Below, piece after piece: positions 17,606-26,461 of a stretch of DNA of 64,000 nt. Numbering within the stretch: position 1 is the stretch's first letter; the number at the start of each line of letters is the position of its first letter. The notes under the pieces were generated by a model that made no database searches, had not been told where the DNA came from, and saw only the letters and a program-made list of their open reading frames with translations. This DNA is from Neolewinella agarilytica (GTDB taxonomy: Bacteria > Bacteroidota > Bacteroidia > Chitinophagales > Saprospiraceae). The position numbers and the translations under genes are program-made. Location: contig NZ_FOFB01000014.1 of the NCBI RefSeq assembly GCF_900110645.1, forward strand, positions 112,701-176,700. The letters run 5' to 3'.

Positions 17606-17648
17606 CATTGCTTTTAAAAGCGTTTGCCTGCACCTGCGGATGCGCCCC
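17606..17648 (-). repeat. Dispersed repeat family A, copy 5
   Basis: Core 17629-17647 and tail CATTGCTTTTAAAAG (17606-17620). The core edge abuts the TATATTTT promoter-like box of the next gene. Confidence 0.75.
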
Positions 17649-17662
17649 CTTATATTTTGCCC

Positions 17663-18946
17663 ATGAGCCTAGTCATTGATTCTAAAGTGTTATTAGCTGC
17701 CGTTGAGGCACACGTTGAACAATTCATTCAGGAAGAAATTGACGCTGCCTTCGTCTTTCACAATTTTCAGCATACTTGTGCGGTGGCGGAAGCCGCAACG
17801 GAGCTGGCGGACCATTACGAAGTGAGCGAAGATGACCGGCTGGCCATCATCCTGGCTGCCTGGTTTCATGATACCGGATACAGCGGTGGCTGGGAGGATC
17901 ATGAAGAGCGAAGTGTCATCAACGCAACGAACTGGCTGCGCGCTCAGGGCGTGGATGATGAGGAGCTCATCGCTAATGTCAGCGGAGGCATCCGGGCAAC
18001 AAAAATGCCGCAGCAGCCACAAAATTTTCTCGAAGAAATTGTGGCGGACGCTGACCTCAGCCATCTGGGAGACCTCAGTTACTGGGACCGCTGTGGCCGC
18101 GTCCGGCAGGAATTTACGCTGACCCGGGACATGATCATGTCCGATCAGGAGTGGATCGATTTTGAGCTGGCCTTTATGCTCAACCATGAATACCACACCG
18201 AGGCTGCCAGGGACATGTTTGGTGACCGGAAGAGCAAGCACGTCAAGCAGCTCTACAAACGCAAGAAAGCGCTGTTCCCGGATCAGACGCCGACTAATCT
18301 GGAAGAACTGGAAGACTCCAAAAAGAAGAAAAAGAAGCTGAAAAAGCTGAAAAAACTGATTGAGAAGTCGGAGAAAAAGGGAGACCCTGATTTCAAACCT
18401 GGTCGAGGGGTGGAGACGATGTACCGCGCCACCTATCGGACCCACGTTAACCTGAGTAGTATCGCTGATAATAAGGCCAACATCATGCTGTCCGTCAACG
18501 CTATCGTGTTGAGTGTGGTGGTGGCTAATCTGGCCACCAAGCTGGATTCTAACCCCCATCTGGTTATACCCACCATCATTCTCGTGGCGGTATGTCTGGG
18601 GTCTCTTTTTTACGCCATTCAGGCCACGCGGCCCAAGGTGACGGAAGGGAAAAGCAGTATGGAAGACATCAAAGCCCGGCGCAGTAACCTGCTCTTTTTC
18701 GGTAATTTCTATAACATGCCGATCGATGATTTTCATTACGGCATGATGGAAATGATCCGCGATGAAGACTTCCTCTACTCATCCATGACGCGAGACCTCT
18801 ACTACCTTGGTGTGGTACTGGCCAAAAAGTATGCCTTTTTACGCATCTGCTACAACATATTCCTGTTCGGAATTATCGTGGCCGTGGTGGCCTTCCTGGT
18901 GGCCATCGTTTACCATAACTCTACGAATCCGATGCTGAACCAATAG
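17663..18946 (+). CDS. HD-domain phosphohydrolase fused to a Pycsar-effector-like membrane domain (DUF5706)
   Basis: 427 residues from the ATG at 17663; TATATTTTG ends three bases before it. Residues 30-135 form an HD domain: FHNFQHT (His37), AWFHDTGY (His69-Asp70) and DADLSH (Asp131). A Lys-rich coiled stretch follows near residues 226-250. Residues about 265-427 resemble the PycTM effector domain: MYRATYRTHVNLSSIADNKA, then a membrane pair near 285-325 and a third near 395-420, with the conserved DLYYLG. In Pycsar defence this domain responds to cCMP or cUMP and depolarises the membrane. No pyrimidine cyclase lies in the window, so this is an orphan; a role outside defence is equally possible. 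Confidence 0.85.
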   Translation: MSLVIDSKVLLAAVEAHVEQFIQEEIDAAFVFHNFQHTCAVAEAATELADHYEVSEDDRLAIILAAWFHDTGYSGGWEDHEERSVINATNWLRAQGVDDEELIANVSGGIRATKMPQQPQNFLEEIVADADLSHLGDLSYWDRCGRVRQEFTLTRDMIMSDQEWIDFELAFMLNHEYHTEAARDMFGDRKSKHVKQLYKRKKALFPDQTPTNLEELEDSKKKKKKLKKLKKLIEKSEKKGDPDFKPGRGVETMYRATYRTHVNLSSIADNKANIMLSVNAIVLSVVVANLATKLDSNPHLVIPTIILVAVCLGSLFYAIQATRPKVTEGKSSMEDIKARRSNLLFFGNFYNMPIDDFHYGMMEMIRDEDFLYSSMTRDLYYLGVVLAKKYAFLRICYNIFLFGIIVAVVAFLVAIVYHNSTNPMLNQ

Positions 18947-18958
18947 TGGTCGTTATTT

Positions 18959-19003
18959 GGGCGCTGCCGCAGGTGCAGAGAAAGTTCTTTTGAAGAGCAG
19001 TGC
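18959..19003 (+). repeat. Dispersed repeat family A, copy 6
   Basis: Core 18959-18977 followed by AAAGTTCTTTTGAAGAGCAG and TGC. It lies 12 bases after the stop of the HD/Pycsar-like gene. Confidence 0.75.
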
Positions 19004-19047
19004 TGGCAATTAGTCTTTCACCGCAGGCAGGGGCAGCACTATTGTTG

Positions 19048-20646
19048 CTACTTCACATCCACCACTATCCGCCGGTCCTGGTTAGCCAGCTGCCAGGCAG
19101 TGTGAAAGACCAATTGGCCAATTTTGGCCATTTTTTCAAAATTGATCTTTTCAATAGTATCTGTATCCATGTGGTAATCATCATGGGTGCCGTTAAAGAA
19201 GAAAATACTGGGAATGCCTTTTTCGGCGAAGTTGTAATGATCCGAACGGTAGTAGTAGCGGTTGGGGTCATCCTCGGCGTTGTAGGTGTAGTCCAGTTCG
19301 AGCTTCGTGAAGGTCTGGTTCATCCGCTCGTTAATGTCGTGGAGCTCGCTGCTGAGGCGGTCACTGCCGATGACGTAGATGTACTCCGGATTGTCCTGAT
19401 GCTTGTCATCCACCCGGCCAACCATGTCTACGTTGATGTCCGCAATGGTATTGGCAATGGGGAAAACAGGATGGCTGGCGTAATACTCCGAACCCAACAG
19501 CCCTTTTTCTTCGCCGCTCACCAATAAGAATAAGACACTACGGCGTGGCCCTTTGCCCTGCTTTTGGGCGGTGACGAAGGCTTCGGCTACTTCCAGTACG
19601 GTACTGGTTCCGGAGCCGTTGTCATCCGCACCGTTGAAGATGGCGTCTCCACGGCGGCCGATGTGGTCATAGTGAGCGCTAACGACCAGTACCTCGTCCT
19701 TCAGGACAGGGTCAGACCCTTCCACGAAGCCCAGTACGTTCTCCCCAATCAATTCCCTGACGGCTTTTTTCTGCGTTAGCTTCAGGTCGGTCGGAATGGT
19801 AACGGGGCGTAGCTTGCCGGATTTTTCCAACTTCTTTCGGGCTTTGATGATCTTTTTGCCTGCCTTTCCCATGATCTTTTTGGCTAGCTGAGGGGTGATG
19901 TAGACCACGTTGGCCGTCGTCCGGTCGGCTTCCGTACTTTCCGCCATCTTCATCCGCCCGTCAAGGGTCTCCTTGCGAATGTCTCGAACGTTGGTCTTGA
20001 ATTCCGGATCGATCACAAATACCGTCGCTGCACCCTTCTCTTTGGCCACTTCGAGCTTGCGTTCGGTGGAGTTGCTCCAGTCGGATTTTTCCGGGCTTCC
20101 GGAAACGAGATAATTACCGGATTTGGCTTTTGGCTCTCCGGCTAAGATGAGTAAGTGTTTACCCTTTACGTCGTTATCCTTGTAGTCACTGTAGGCGGGG
20201 TCATCAATACCGTAGCCCAGGAAAGTGAGTTCGTTGATGCTGATCTCCTCCCGGCTGTCATTCCCCGAGGGCGGAGAGGCGTATTCCCACAAATGGCGGA
20301 GAGATTCTCCCTCAAACTTCAGATCTACCTTTTCCCACTTCTGGCGACTGAAGACGATGCGCTGATAGTAATCGTCATGGTCTCCGATGGCCGGCAGGCC
20401 CATCCGCTGGAACTCCCCCTTCAGGTAAGCCATGGCTTTTTTCTGCCCGGCCTGCCCGGTCTCCCGGCCTTCCATATCGTCAGCCGAGATAATGGTGAGG
20501 TGGCGGGTCAGGTCCTCAACGGTGATCGTTGCCGCCAGCTCTCTGGCTTCCTCGTCAGAGGTAGGCAGGGACTGCGGGCTGTTCTTCTGCGCGGTAAGGA
20601 CTATCGATAACAGCAGGAAAGAAAGCAATAAAGGGAGGCGAGGCAT
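19048..20646 (-). CDS. M28 family zinc aminopeptidase (secreted)
   Basis: 532 residues from the ATG at 20646. The signal peptide is MPRLPLLLSFLLLSIVLTAQ. A PA-like insert occupies residues about 140-250 (DVKGKHLLILAGEP). The zinc site reads VVSAHYDHIG (His), NGADDNGSG (Asp), SGEEKGLLGS (Glu pair), NVDMVGR (Asp) and RSDHYNFAEKGIP (His). These are the five metal ligands and the general base of M28. It lies downstream of the coiled-coil gene, 56 bases apart in the same direction. Confidence 0.93.
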   Translation of the reverse strand: MPRLPLLLSFLLLSIVLTAQKNSPQSLPTSDEEARELAATITVEDLTRHLTIISADDMEGRETGQAGQKKAMAYLKGEFQRMGLPAIGDHDDYYQRIVFSRQKWEKVDLKFEGESLRHLWEYASPPSGNDSREEISINELTFLGYGIDDPAYSDYKDNDVKGKHLLILAGEPKAKSGNYLVSGSPEKSDWSNSTERKLEVAKEKGAATVFVIDPEFKTNVRDIRKETLDGRMKMAESTEADRTTANVVYITPQLAKKIMGKAGKKIIKARKKLEKSGKLRPVTIPTDLKLTQKKAVRELIGENVLGFVEGSDPVLKDEVLVVSAHYDHIGRRGDAIFNGADDNGSGTSTVLEVAEAFVTAQKQGKGPRRSVLFLLVSGEEKGLLGSEYYASHPVFPIANTIADINVDMVGRVDDKHQDNPEYIYVIGSDRLSSELHDINERMNQTFTKLELDYTYNAEDDPNRYYYRSDHYNFAEKGIPSIFFFNGTHDDYHMDTDTIEKINFEKMAKIGQLVFHTAWQLANQDRRIVVDVK

Positions 20647-20702
20647 ATAAAGGATAAGTCTGTTCGTGAAAATTGTAAAGTAAATAGCGTAGGATAGTTC
20701 AA

Positions 20703-21872
20703 TTATAAACAACGCATAAGTTGTCGTAAAGCGTCTACCTGGAAAACCTGATATTCTTCATAGCCGCTGGACCAAAAAATCCGGACATAGTCAATGGCTT
20801 GATTCCGAAGCTCCTGAGCGCCGCCACGGGGCAGGCGGTAGCGCACGGTGTAATTGACCTCGCGGCGGGCATGATCAATGATGCCAACGGTTTCACGGAC
20901 GGCCTGTAGTGAAATATGCCTTCCGTTTAGCAGGTGGAGGCTCAGACTGGAGTTTTGTGCCAGGTAGCCGTAGGAGGTGATGGCATTAGGGTTCGCGAAG
21001 GTCAGTTTGAGTTCGAGAAAGCGGTCGCCTCGTTGGTCGCGGCTCGTCCATGCCGTACAGCGGAGATATTCTTTGCCGTCCAGGAAGGGGCGCAGGTTTT
21101 CGTCCGTGTAGGTAAAAAACAGGCTGGGATAACTGACCGGCGTTGGGGCATTGGGGCTTGGAGCTGGTTGAAGGCCGCAAGGGGGGGCTTCCTCAATCGG
21201 CAAGCGACCTGCCGCCGGGCCGTAGCCGGAGAAAACGGGTTCTGCGGGCAGTAGAATACCCAGACTGCGCTCCGTCCGGTTACCGGGCTTCGTTATTTCC
21301 GGGCCGAGACGTTCCTCCCGTCGGGCTTCGTTGTAAGCGTCTACGTAGCGGCCTTCGGTGACGATGATGTTGGCGGCTGCCGCGCGTTGCTCTGCGGCGG
21401 TTCGTTCAATCAGCGAATTGTTCTCTACCTGTCGGGCCAACTGCAGCCGGCGTTGCAGCGTTTGGGCCTCGTTGGTGCGTTGAGCGGCCCGGGCGTTGGC
21501 CAGGTCCCGCTCCAGTTTGATGCGGTTGTTAATGGCTGCCGTGGCGCGGGTACGGGCCAGGGTTTCGGCTTCCCGGGCAATCTGCAGCTTGCGCTCGGCA
21601 ATACGCTTCAGGTCGGCTACGGTGGGGTCCACCCCACCACTGAGGGGTTCAATACTAACCGAGACGATGGGGTAGGCCGCGCCAGCGCTGTCCTTTTGCT
21701 GGGCATCAATCAGGCTCAGATCGTTGAAGTAGCGCGCGCTACCATCGGCATAAACGATGATCTTTTCTCCGTCGGCGTTCGTCCTCAGCTCCTGCCCCCA
21801 ACACGGCACCTGCGTTAGCGCCCCGATAATTATCAGGAGAGAATACCAAATTATTTGCCGTGTGGGTAACAT
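20703..21872 (-). CDS. Secreted coiled-coil protein of unknown function
   Basis: 389 residues. The start at 21872 is supported by a TATCTTTG box ending four bases upstream. Residues 1-27 are a signal peptide ending CWGQ. KIIVYADGSARYFND follows, then an Arg/Ala/Glu-rich coiled coil near residues 85-180 (ERKLQIAREAETLARTRA; QRTNEAQTLQRRLQLARQ). The C-terminal 150 residues are beta-rich (YLRCTAWTSRDQRGDRFLEL). I do not recognise a family. Residues 17-23 (ALTQVP) come from a family A repeat. Confidence 0.75.
   Translation of the reverse strand: MLPTRQIIWYSLLIIIGALTQVPCWGQELRTNADGEKIIVYADGSARYFNDLSLIDAQQKDSAGAAYPIVSVSIEPLSGGVDPTVADLKRIAERKLQIAREAETLARTRATAAINNRIKLERDLANARAAQRTNEAQTLQRRLQLARQVENNSLIERTAAEQRAAAANIIVTEGRYVDAYNEARREERLGPEITKPGNRTERSLGILLPAEPVFSGYGPAAGRLPIEEAPPCGLQPAPSPNAPTPVSYPSLFFTYTDENLRPFLDGKEYLRCTAWTSRDQRGDRFLELKLTFANPNAITSYGYLAQNSSLSLHLLNGRHISLQAVRETVGIIDHARREVNYTVRYRLPRGGAQELRNQAIDYVRIFWSSGYEEYQVFQVDALRQLMRCL
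21806..21823 (-). repeat. Dispersed repeat family A, copy 7 (core only, inside a signal peptide)
   Basis: GGGCGCTAACGCAGGTGC on the minus strand, sense to the gene. It encodes ALTQVP in the secreted coiled-coil protein, matching the frame used in copy 2. Confidence 0.55.
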
Positions 21873-21876
21873 AAGG

Positions 21877-21884
21877 CAAAGATA
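21877..21884 (-). promoter_or_regulatory. -7 box of the coiled-coil gene, 4 bases from ATG
   Basis: TATCTTTG on the minus strand; only CCTT separates it from the ATG at 21872. Confidence 0.65.
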
Positions 21885-21980
21885 AGGCTTACAGGAACAT
21901 AGGCCTTTATGATGTTCTATTAAATAGGAGCCATGTTAGGGGAGAGATGCCTTCTGACTTGCCTGTAATATTAGAAGGTT

Positions 21981-22238
21981 TTGCATCATGGGGACGCCTG
22001 TTCCAAGTTTTTAGTGAAACAGAATGCTATCAGTGTGTTTCATACGGCCAGAAGAGGCAAAATTTCGCCGCTCATAGCTAGTGTGCATAATACGGTTATC
22101 AGTTCTACAAGATTGGAAGGTGAAGAACTACTTCCTGGAGTAAATTCTGAGTTTGACTTAGGGTATGATGAGCCAAGAGATTATTTGCCCGAAGAACTAG
22201 TTAAACTGCTGGATGAAAAGTTCCCGAACATTAGTTAA
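21981..22238 (+). CDS. Possible small hypothetical protein (weak)
   Basis: An 85-codon frame with only a TTG start (21981). The C-terminal half is acidic and looks coding (LEGEELLPGVNSEFDLGYDE, then LPEELVKLLDEKFP). The N-terminal half (HTARRGKISPLIASVHNTV) is less convincing. It may be a remnant of a larger gene. No family was recognised. It lies at the edge of the AT-rich island. Confidence 0.25.
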   Translation: MHHGDACSKFLVKQNAISVFHTARRGKISPLIASVHNTVISSTRLEGEELLPGVNSEFDLGYDEPRDYLPEELVKLLDEKFPNIS

Positions 22239-22456
22239 TAATAAGGTCAGGATTTGTTCGATTGAGCAAATCTTGATCCATCGAGGCATGGAGCACTGTT
22301 AGCTGAAGCTTTTAGAAAAGTGAAGGGGAAGCCAGATGGCTCACCTTTATAGCTGTTTCAGTGAAAGAGTATGCTATAGTGGCCAAGGCCACTATAAACA
22401 CGAAATAGGCCATCTCTCATTAGAAAGATGGCCTACGTAAAGCTAGAGAAGTCTTA
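22239..22456. other. Non-coding spacer with two hairpins
   Basis: No gene is seen. TATAGTGGCC (22375-22384) and GGCCACTATA (22387-22396) form a perfect stem with an AA spacer. TAGGCCATCT (22406-22415) pairs with AGATGGCCTA (22426-22435). Confidence 0.6.
22406..22435 (-). terminator. Candidate terminator of the porin-like gene
   Basis: Perfect 10-bp stem with a 10-base loop, 22 bases after the stop codon of the minus-strand gene, followed on that strand by ATTTCGTGTTT. Confidence 0.55.
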
Positions 22457-23188
22457 TTAAAACTGCAAAAACCTGTAGCCCAATCCAAATTGAATTGCAG
22501 TTATACGATTGTCAAAAGAAATGGGCGTTGGAACATCCTCAACTTCAACTGGTCCATCTGATGCAGAACTTATTTGCTGACGCAAATTAAGGTGTAAAAG
22601 AAAGCGACCATAGCCTAAATCAATTCCTGCATTGATTTTTAAAACAGAGCCGCCGAAAGAACGATTTAGAGCATTCTGGATGTTAATTGCTCTTACTTGT
22701 CCAGGTCTATTAGCGATTTTATCAACGTAATCAGTTTCATTTACAGGAAATGAGTAGGTAATGCCAATCTTAGGAATTACTTCTAGACTTCCTAACTCAA
22801 TCTTGTAAGATGGCAACACTGAAATATCGACTCTATCTGGGGCATAAAACAAACTTCTTGTTTGCGGCCCAAACATCCCATTATTCTCAGTAGGGTCCCT
22901 AAAGAAAACGCTGTAAGCAGTTCGACCGTAATCAATTTGAGTTTGTATACCAAATTGATCTTTTAATGTCCAGTCAGCTTTAGCCCCTATAAAGAATGAC
23001 TGTTCTGGTTCCGCTTTCGTTTTGCCAAACCCAAACTCAAACTCTAAATCGGATGCATCTACAGGAGAGACTAATCGATGGATGGTAATTTCACCGCCAA
23101 CTAAGAGACTTGCTCCGTTAAGCTGACCCCATACGCATATAGGAGTAAGCAGACAGAAAAGAATCAACATTGAGGATGGATATTTCAT
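22457..23188 (-). CDS. Porin-like outer-membrane beta-barrel protein
   Basis: 243 residues from the ATG at 23188. Signal peptide MKYPSSMLILFCLLTPICVWGQ. The mature part alternates hydrophobic and polar residues as barrel strands do (FGIQTQIDYGRTAYSVFF; LEVIPKIGITYSFP; GYGRFLLHLNLRQQ) and ends FGLGYRFLQF with a terminal aromatic. Size and style fit the Bacteroidota PorT/outer-membrane-barrel group. It lies 10 bases downstream of the broken lipoprotein gene in the same direction. Codon use is AT-richer than in most of the window. Confidence 0.72.
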   Translation of the reverse strand: MKYPSSMLILFCLLTPICVWGQLNGASLLVGGEITIHRLVSPVDASDLEFEFGFGKTKAEPEQSFFIGAKADWTLKDQFGIQTQIDYGRTAYSVFFRDPTENNGMFGPQTRSLFYAPDRVDISVLPSYKIELGSLEVIPKIGITYSFPVNETDYVDKIANRPGQVRAINIQNALNRSFGGSVLKINAGIDLGYGRFLLHLNLRQQISSASDGPVEVEDVPTPISFDNRITAIQFGLGYRFLQF

Positions 23189-23198
23189 ATCGTTTCTT

Positions 23199-23799
23199 TT
23201 AATTGAGTGTCTGTCTAACTTGAAAGAAAACCCAGTCTGAGTTATACTCAGTTGGAGGGATTGTTCTATGGCAGTACTCAACTAAGTTTTCTCCTAACCG
23301 ATCAGAATTATTTTTAATTTTGATTGATGCGCTAACTTCTTGGATTGAAACTTCGACACCGAAAACCTTAATCGTAGGCTTAAACTTAAATCCTAGAGTT
23401 ATTTCAGGGCCACCATCAACTTCTTCCCATGTATAATTCATTAGACTGCCTTGAATTTCTGGTAGCCAAGTGATAACATCTTTGAATTCTCCGTTAAAAT
23501 GGTCAATGTCGCAGTGAAACCAGGTACATGTTCTCAAATCATCAGAGCGGCCAAACCAATTGGAGCATGACTTTTGACTTTACAAAAGTACGAACTTCTG
23601 GAAGTTTCATAGCTTCAGCGAGTTGTACCGCAAACTGTCCCGTTAGAGTCGTTTCAGGTGAAACTCCAGTATAGCTTAAACTATTATCTGAGTTTGGAAT
23701 TACTTCAAGTTGGTCATCTTGATTACAAGACGAGAAGGAAAACGCAAGTATTACTGTAAACACAGCATACGAGCTAAACCTCGAAAGGTTGAACTGCAT
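23199..23799 (-). pseudogene. Probable frameshifted lipoprotein gene
   Basis: The first part (23799-23542) has a signal peptide with lipobox FSFSSCNQDD and continues to LPEVRTFVKSKVMLQ before an early stop. The next frame is open through the same region (SCSNWFGRSDDLRTCTWFHC) and runs on to 23199 (NYTWEEVDGGPEITLGFKF; VSIQEVSASIKIKNNSDRLG) without its own ATG near the start. The two parts overlap by about 30 bases, so a one-base shift would join them into a protein of about 200 residues. Two separate genes are possible, but the second lacks a good start. A sequencing error cannot be excluded. No family was recognised. Confidence 0.5.
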
Positions 23800-24231
23800 A
23801 ATAAATTATTAATAAGGTGATAGTAGACAAAACGTCTACCAATTTAGGTTCTGCAAAGATAAATTGGATAATTTTGAATTACAACTTATGCTGAGATTGT
23901 TCTGATATTTTAACATATGACGTTTTTACACTGCCGCATTTTAAAAAGCGTGATTTTCATGTGAAACACTATTAGTTAAAGTGTTTCACAATAGCTTTCT
24001 TCCAAGGCCTACAGGCCAATCCCCCCGATGCACAACCGTCCAAAAGCTGCTAAATTTGAAACACTATAGACAGGTAGCATTTCACTTCAATGGACCTATC
24101 CCAATTTAGACCTCTTTAAGGACTAATGCGACGGTAAATGCCCGATACTTCCCTGGGGTAATCGTAAGCTCTCCGCTGGGACGCTTGCAGGTCGCTCCGC
24201 GACGCTACAAGGTCCGTTAACAAGACTAAGC
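23800..24231. other. AT-rich spacer without recognisable genes
   Basis: No convincing frame. TTTCACTTCAATGGACC and several GTTTCACA-like words occur, but no clear structure before the family C repeat at 24232. The DNA is AT-richer than the flanking genes. Confidence 0.5.
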
Positions 24232-24266
24232 GGTCCTCGAAGCGTCCTGAAAGGACCTTCGAGCGT
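24232..24266. repeat. Dispersed palindromic repeat family C, copy 1
   Basis: GGTCCTCGAAGCGTCC and GGACCTTCGAGCG form an imperfect inverted repeat. The copy sits just before the cdaA promoter. Flanking bases also resemble copy 2, ending TTTGCCCTA. Confidence 0.6.
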
Positions 24267-24293
24267 CCGTGATCTCCAAGCTTGGGTTTGCCC

Positions 24294-24301
24294 TATCTTT
24301 G
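24294..24301 (+). promoter_or_regulatory. -7 box of cdaA, 5 bases from ATG
   Basis: TATCTTTG (24294-24301), then TCCTA and the ATG at 24307, implying a leaderless transcript. Confidence 0.65.
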
Positions 24302-24306
24302 TCCTA

Positions 24307-25104
24307 ATGCCAACCGTCCTCTTCAGCATCGGTTTCCTGGAAATAGACATCTGGGATTTGTTCGACATCTTCATCGTGGGGGTGTTGCTTTATCAGTTGT
24401 ACCGGCTGCTGAGGGGAAGTATCGCGCTGAACATTTTTGTGGGAATGATGCTGCTCTTCCTGAGCTACCAGGCCTTCAAGGCGCTGGGGATGGACCTGCT
24501 CAGCAGTATTCTCTTCCAGTTTATCAACATCGGCTTCGTAAGTCTGATCATTATTTTCCAGCCTGAGGTAAGGCGGTTTTTGCTGCTGTTGGGGACCAAC
24601 ACCCTTAAACAGCGCGACTCCGCCTGGAGCCGGCTCTTGGGCCGGGAAGTAGCGGACGCCGAAGGGGGCGTACCCGAACAGGAGGACGTTCGACGGGCCT
24701 TTCTAAGAATGGCCGGTAGCCGAACCGGGGCCCTGCTCGTCTGTGCGCAGGATGCCGACCCGGAAACCATCATCTCCGGAGGAACACCACTGAACGCAGA
24801 CATCAGCTACGGCCTGGTGGTCAGTATTTTTCACAAAGAAAGCCCGCTTCACGACGGGGCCGTCGTGATCCAGAATCGCCGCATCACCCGGGCAAGTGCC
24901 ATTCTCCCCGTTTCCGAAAGCATGGACTTACCCAAGAGCGTAGGGCTTCGACACCGGGCTGCCGTGGGGGTGACGGAAAAAATCGACGCGGTCTGCTTCA
25001 TCGTCTCCGAAGAAAACGGCAAAATCTCCTTCGCAAAAGAAGGGAACCTCGAGCGGGGAATTACCGAGGAGCGGCTGGTGGAGCTGTTGGGGGAGTATCT
25101 TTGA
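24307..25104 (+). CDS. cdaA: Diadenylate cyclase CdaA
   Basis: 265 residues. Three N-terminal membrane segments (residues about 10-85) are followed by the DAC domain. The catalytic motif LHDGAVVIQ (DGA) near residue 175 and GLRHRAAVG (RHR) near residue 215 are intact. The enzyme makes c-di-AMP from two ATP at the membrane. Residues about 100-150 include a short spacer rich in charged residues. It converges with the DUF2851 gene, whose stop codon is one base away. The usual partners CdaR and GlmM are not next to it. Confidence 0.94.
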   Translation: MPTVLFSIGFLEIDIWDLFDIFIVGVLLYQLYRLLRGSIALNIFVGMMLLFLSYQAFKALGMDLLSSILFQFINIGFVSLIIIFQPEVRRFLLLLGTNTLKQRDSAWSRLLGREVADAEGGVPEQEDVRRAFLRMAGSRTGALLVCAQDADPETIISGGTPLNADISYGLVVSIFHKESPLHDGAVVIQNRRITRASAILPVSESMDLPKSVGLRHRAAVGVTEKIDAVCFIVSEENGKISFAKEGNLERGITEERLVELLGEYL

Positions 25105-25105
25105 T

Positions 25106-26461
25106 TCAAAGCCCGCCACCCGCCAGTTCATACAAAGCGGCTTCCTCGTTCATGGTCAGTAGGGGACCATCACTTTGGCCGTAGGGTTGATTCAGCAGCG
25201 CCCGGCCAATGGCACACTCCAGGCAACGACTTTTATCACAGAACTCCGTTTTCAGCTGGAGCAAAGCCTGACTCTCTCCGGCGTTTTTTGCCGGAAAGCC
25301 CAGCCCGTTCCACTTACGCAGCACCTTGTTGTCTTCGGCGGGTAAGTCCCGAAGCAAGGCCAATGCCCGGTCGCGGAACCGATCATCCAGGCGGTAATGG
25401 GCGTAGGCGACCAGCGCAGGTGCAATGGTGTTGATGAGCAGCGAGTGAATGGCCGAGGCTCCCAGCCGGCGTTCTCCGTAGGCGGCTTCTTTACCGAAGC
25501 GGTAGTGGTTTCTCCAGTAATTGCTCAGGCTGATGGAGAACATATTCTTCATCTCGCGGCCATCGGCCGCGGCCAGTGACTTGCCGAAGAGCTGCCCGGT
25601 ACGGTGCAGCATGGCGGCCAGCTGCGCGATTCGGACGGTCGGGAAATTATTGGGCCGCAACCGAAGGTACCGCCAGGCGGTAGCTGGAATGGGGCATAAA
25701 CCGTGCTTGATCTGTAGCAGCTTGTATTCTCTTCGCAAGAGCGGCAGGTAGGCTTCTTCCTCATCCCTGGCTTCAGGTAGGAGACCGGACTGCCCGAAAA
25801 GCAGCGCCTCTAACTGTAACAGACTGTGCTTATGCTTGAGGAGTACCCGCAGGGGAACGGAACGGGCGAGCATATCCATTGCTTCCCCGTTAACCCGGCC
25901 TCCCAGAGCGCGGGCCAGCGATTGGTAAAAGGCTTCCTCCCAGTCCAAGTTCGTCGCCTGCACCCGCTCCGCGAAGCGGTGCGCCCGGGCTTCTATCCGT
26001 TCCGTCAACACTTGTTCGAGCCACTGCTGCCGCTCGGGGTCAGCGACTAACTGCAGCTGCCCCTGGCAAGGGATCCAGTGCTCATTGTGCATAAGCCGCC
26101 AGTAGGAGTTGAGAATGCCCGCCGGGATTCGGTTGCGTAGCTCCAGACAAGGAATCCGATCACCGTTGGCCCGGTAGACGGGGCGATCCTCTTCCAGAAC
26201 TACGTGCAGGATAACGTTGTCGTAAGCCGGGTCACTGTCGTGTTGGTGGGCGTACCACTCACTGGACTTTACGTGCATCTCAATGTTGCCCGCCCACTGC
26301 ATGCCGTCAATGCGTAACTGCCCGCTACTGAAATCGGGGCCGGCATCTACATTATGCCGACCAAAATTCTGAATACTGATCGTTTGACCGGTGGTGGTGG
26401 TCAGGTCACGCAGGTCAAACCGTGCCTGCCGCCATAAAAAGTGGATAAAGTCTTCGCGCAT
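25106..26461 (-). CDS. DUF2851 family protein
   Basis: 451 residues from the ATG at 26461; upstream codons are AT-rich and read poorly. The start MREDFIHFLWRQARFDLRDL is typical of DUF2851. ISIQNFGRHNVDAGPDFSSG near residue 28, EMHVKSSEWYAHQHDSDPAY near residue 65 and a C-terminal CDKSRCLECAIGRALL, with three Cys, are family features. The HxxD-type residues suggest a nuclease-like fold, but no activity is established. It is widespread in Bacteroidota as a single gene. A -7-like TATCTTCA lies about 50 bases upstream. Confidence 0.9.
   Translation of the reverse strand: MREDFIHFLWRQARFDLRDLTTTTGQTISIQNFGRHNVDAGPDFSSGQLRIDGMQWAGNIEMHVKSSEWYAHQHDSDPAYDNVILHVVLEEDRPVYRANGDRIPCLELRNRIPAGILNSYWRLMHNEHWIPCQGQLQLVADPERQQWLEQVLTERIEARAHRFAERVQATNLDWEEAFYQSLARALGGRVNGEAMDMLARSVPLRVLLKHKHSLLQLEALLFGQSGLLPEARDEEEAYLPLLRREYKLLQIKHGLCPIPATAWRYLRLRPNNFPTVRIAQLAAMLHRTGQLFGKSLAAADGREMKNMFSISLSNYWRNHYRFGKEAAYGERRLGASAIHSLLINTIAPALVAYAHYRLDDRFRDRALALLRDLPAEDNKVLRKWNGLGFPAKNAGESQALLQLKTEFCDKSRCLECAIGRALLNQPYGQSDGPLLTMNEEAALYELAGGGL

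Noticed and set aside
17693..18736. 347-residue minus-strand frame opposite the HD/Pycsar-like gene
   Set aside because: The plus strand has conserved HD motifs and membrane segments; the minus frame has none.
17663..18946. Complete Pycsar defence system
   Set aside because: No pyrimidine cyclase was found in the window; only an effector-like protein is present.
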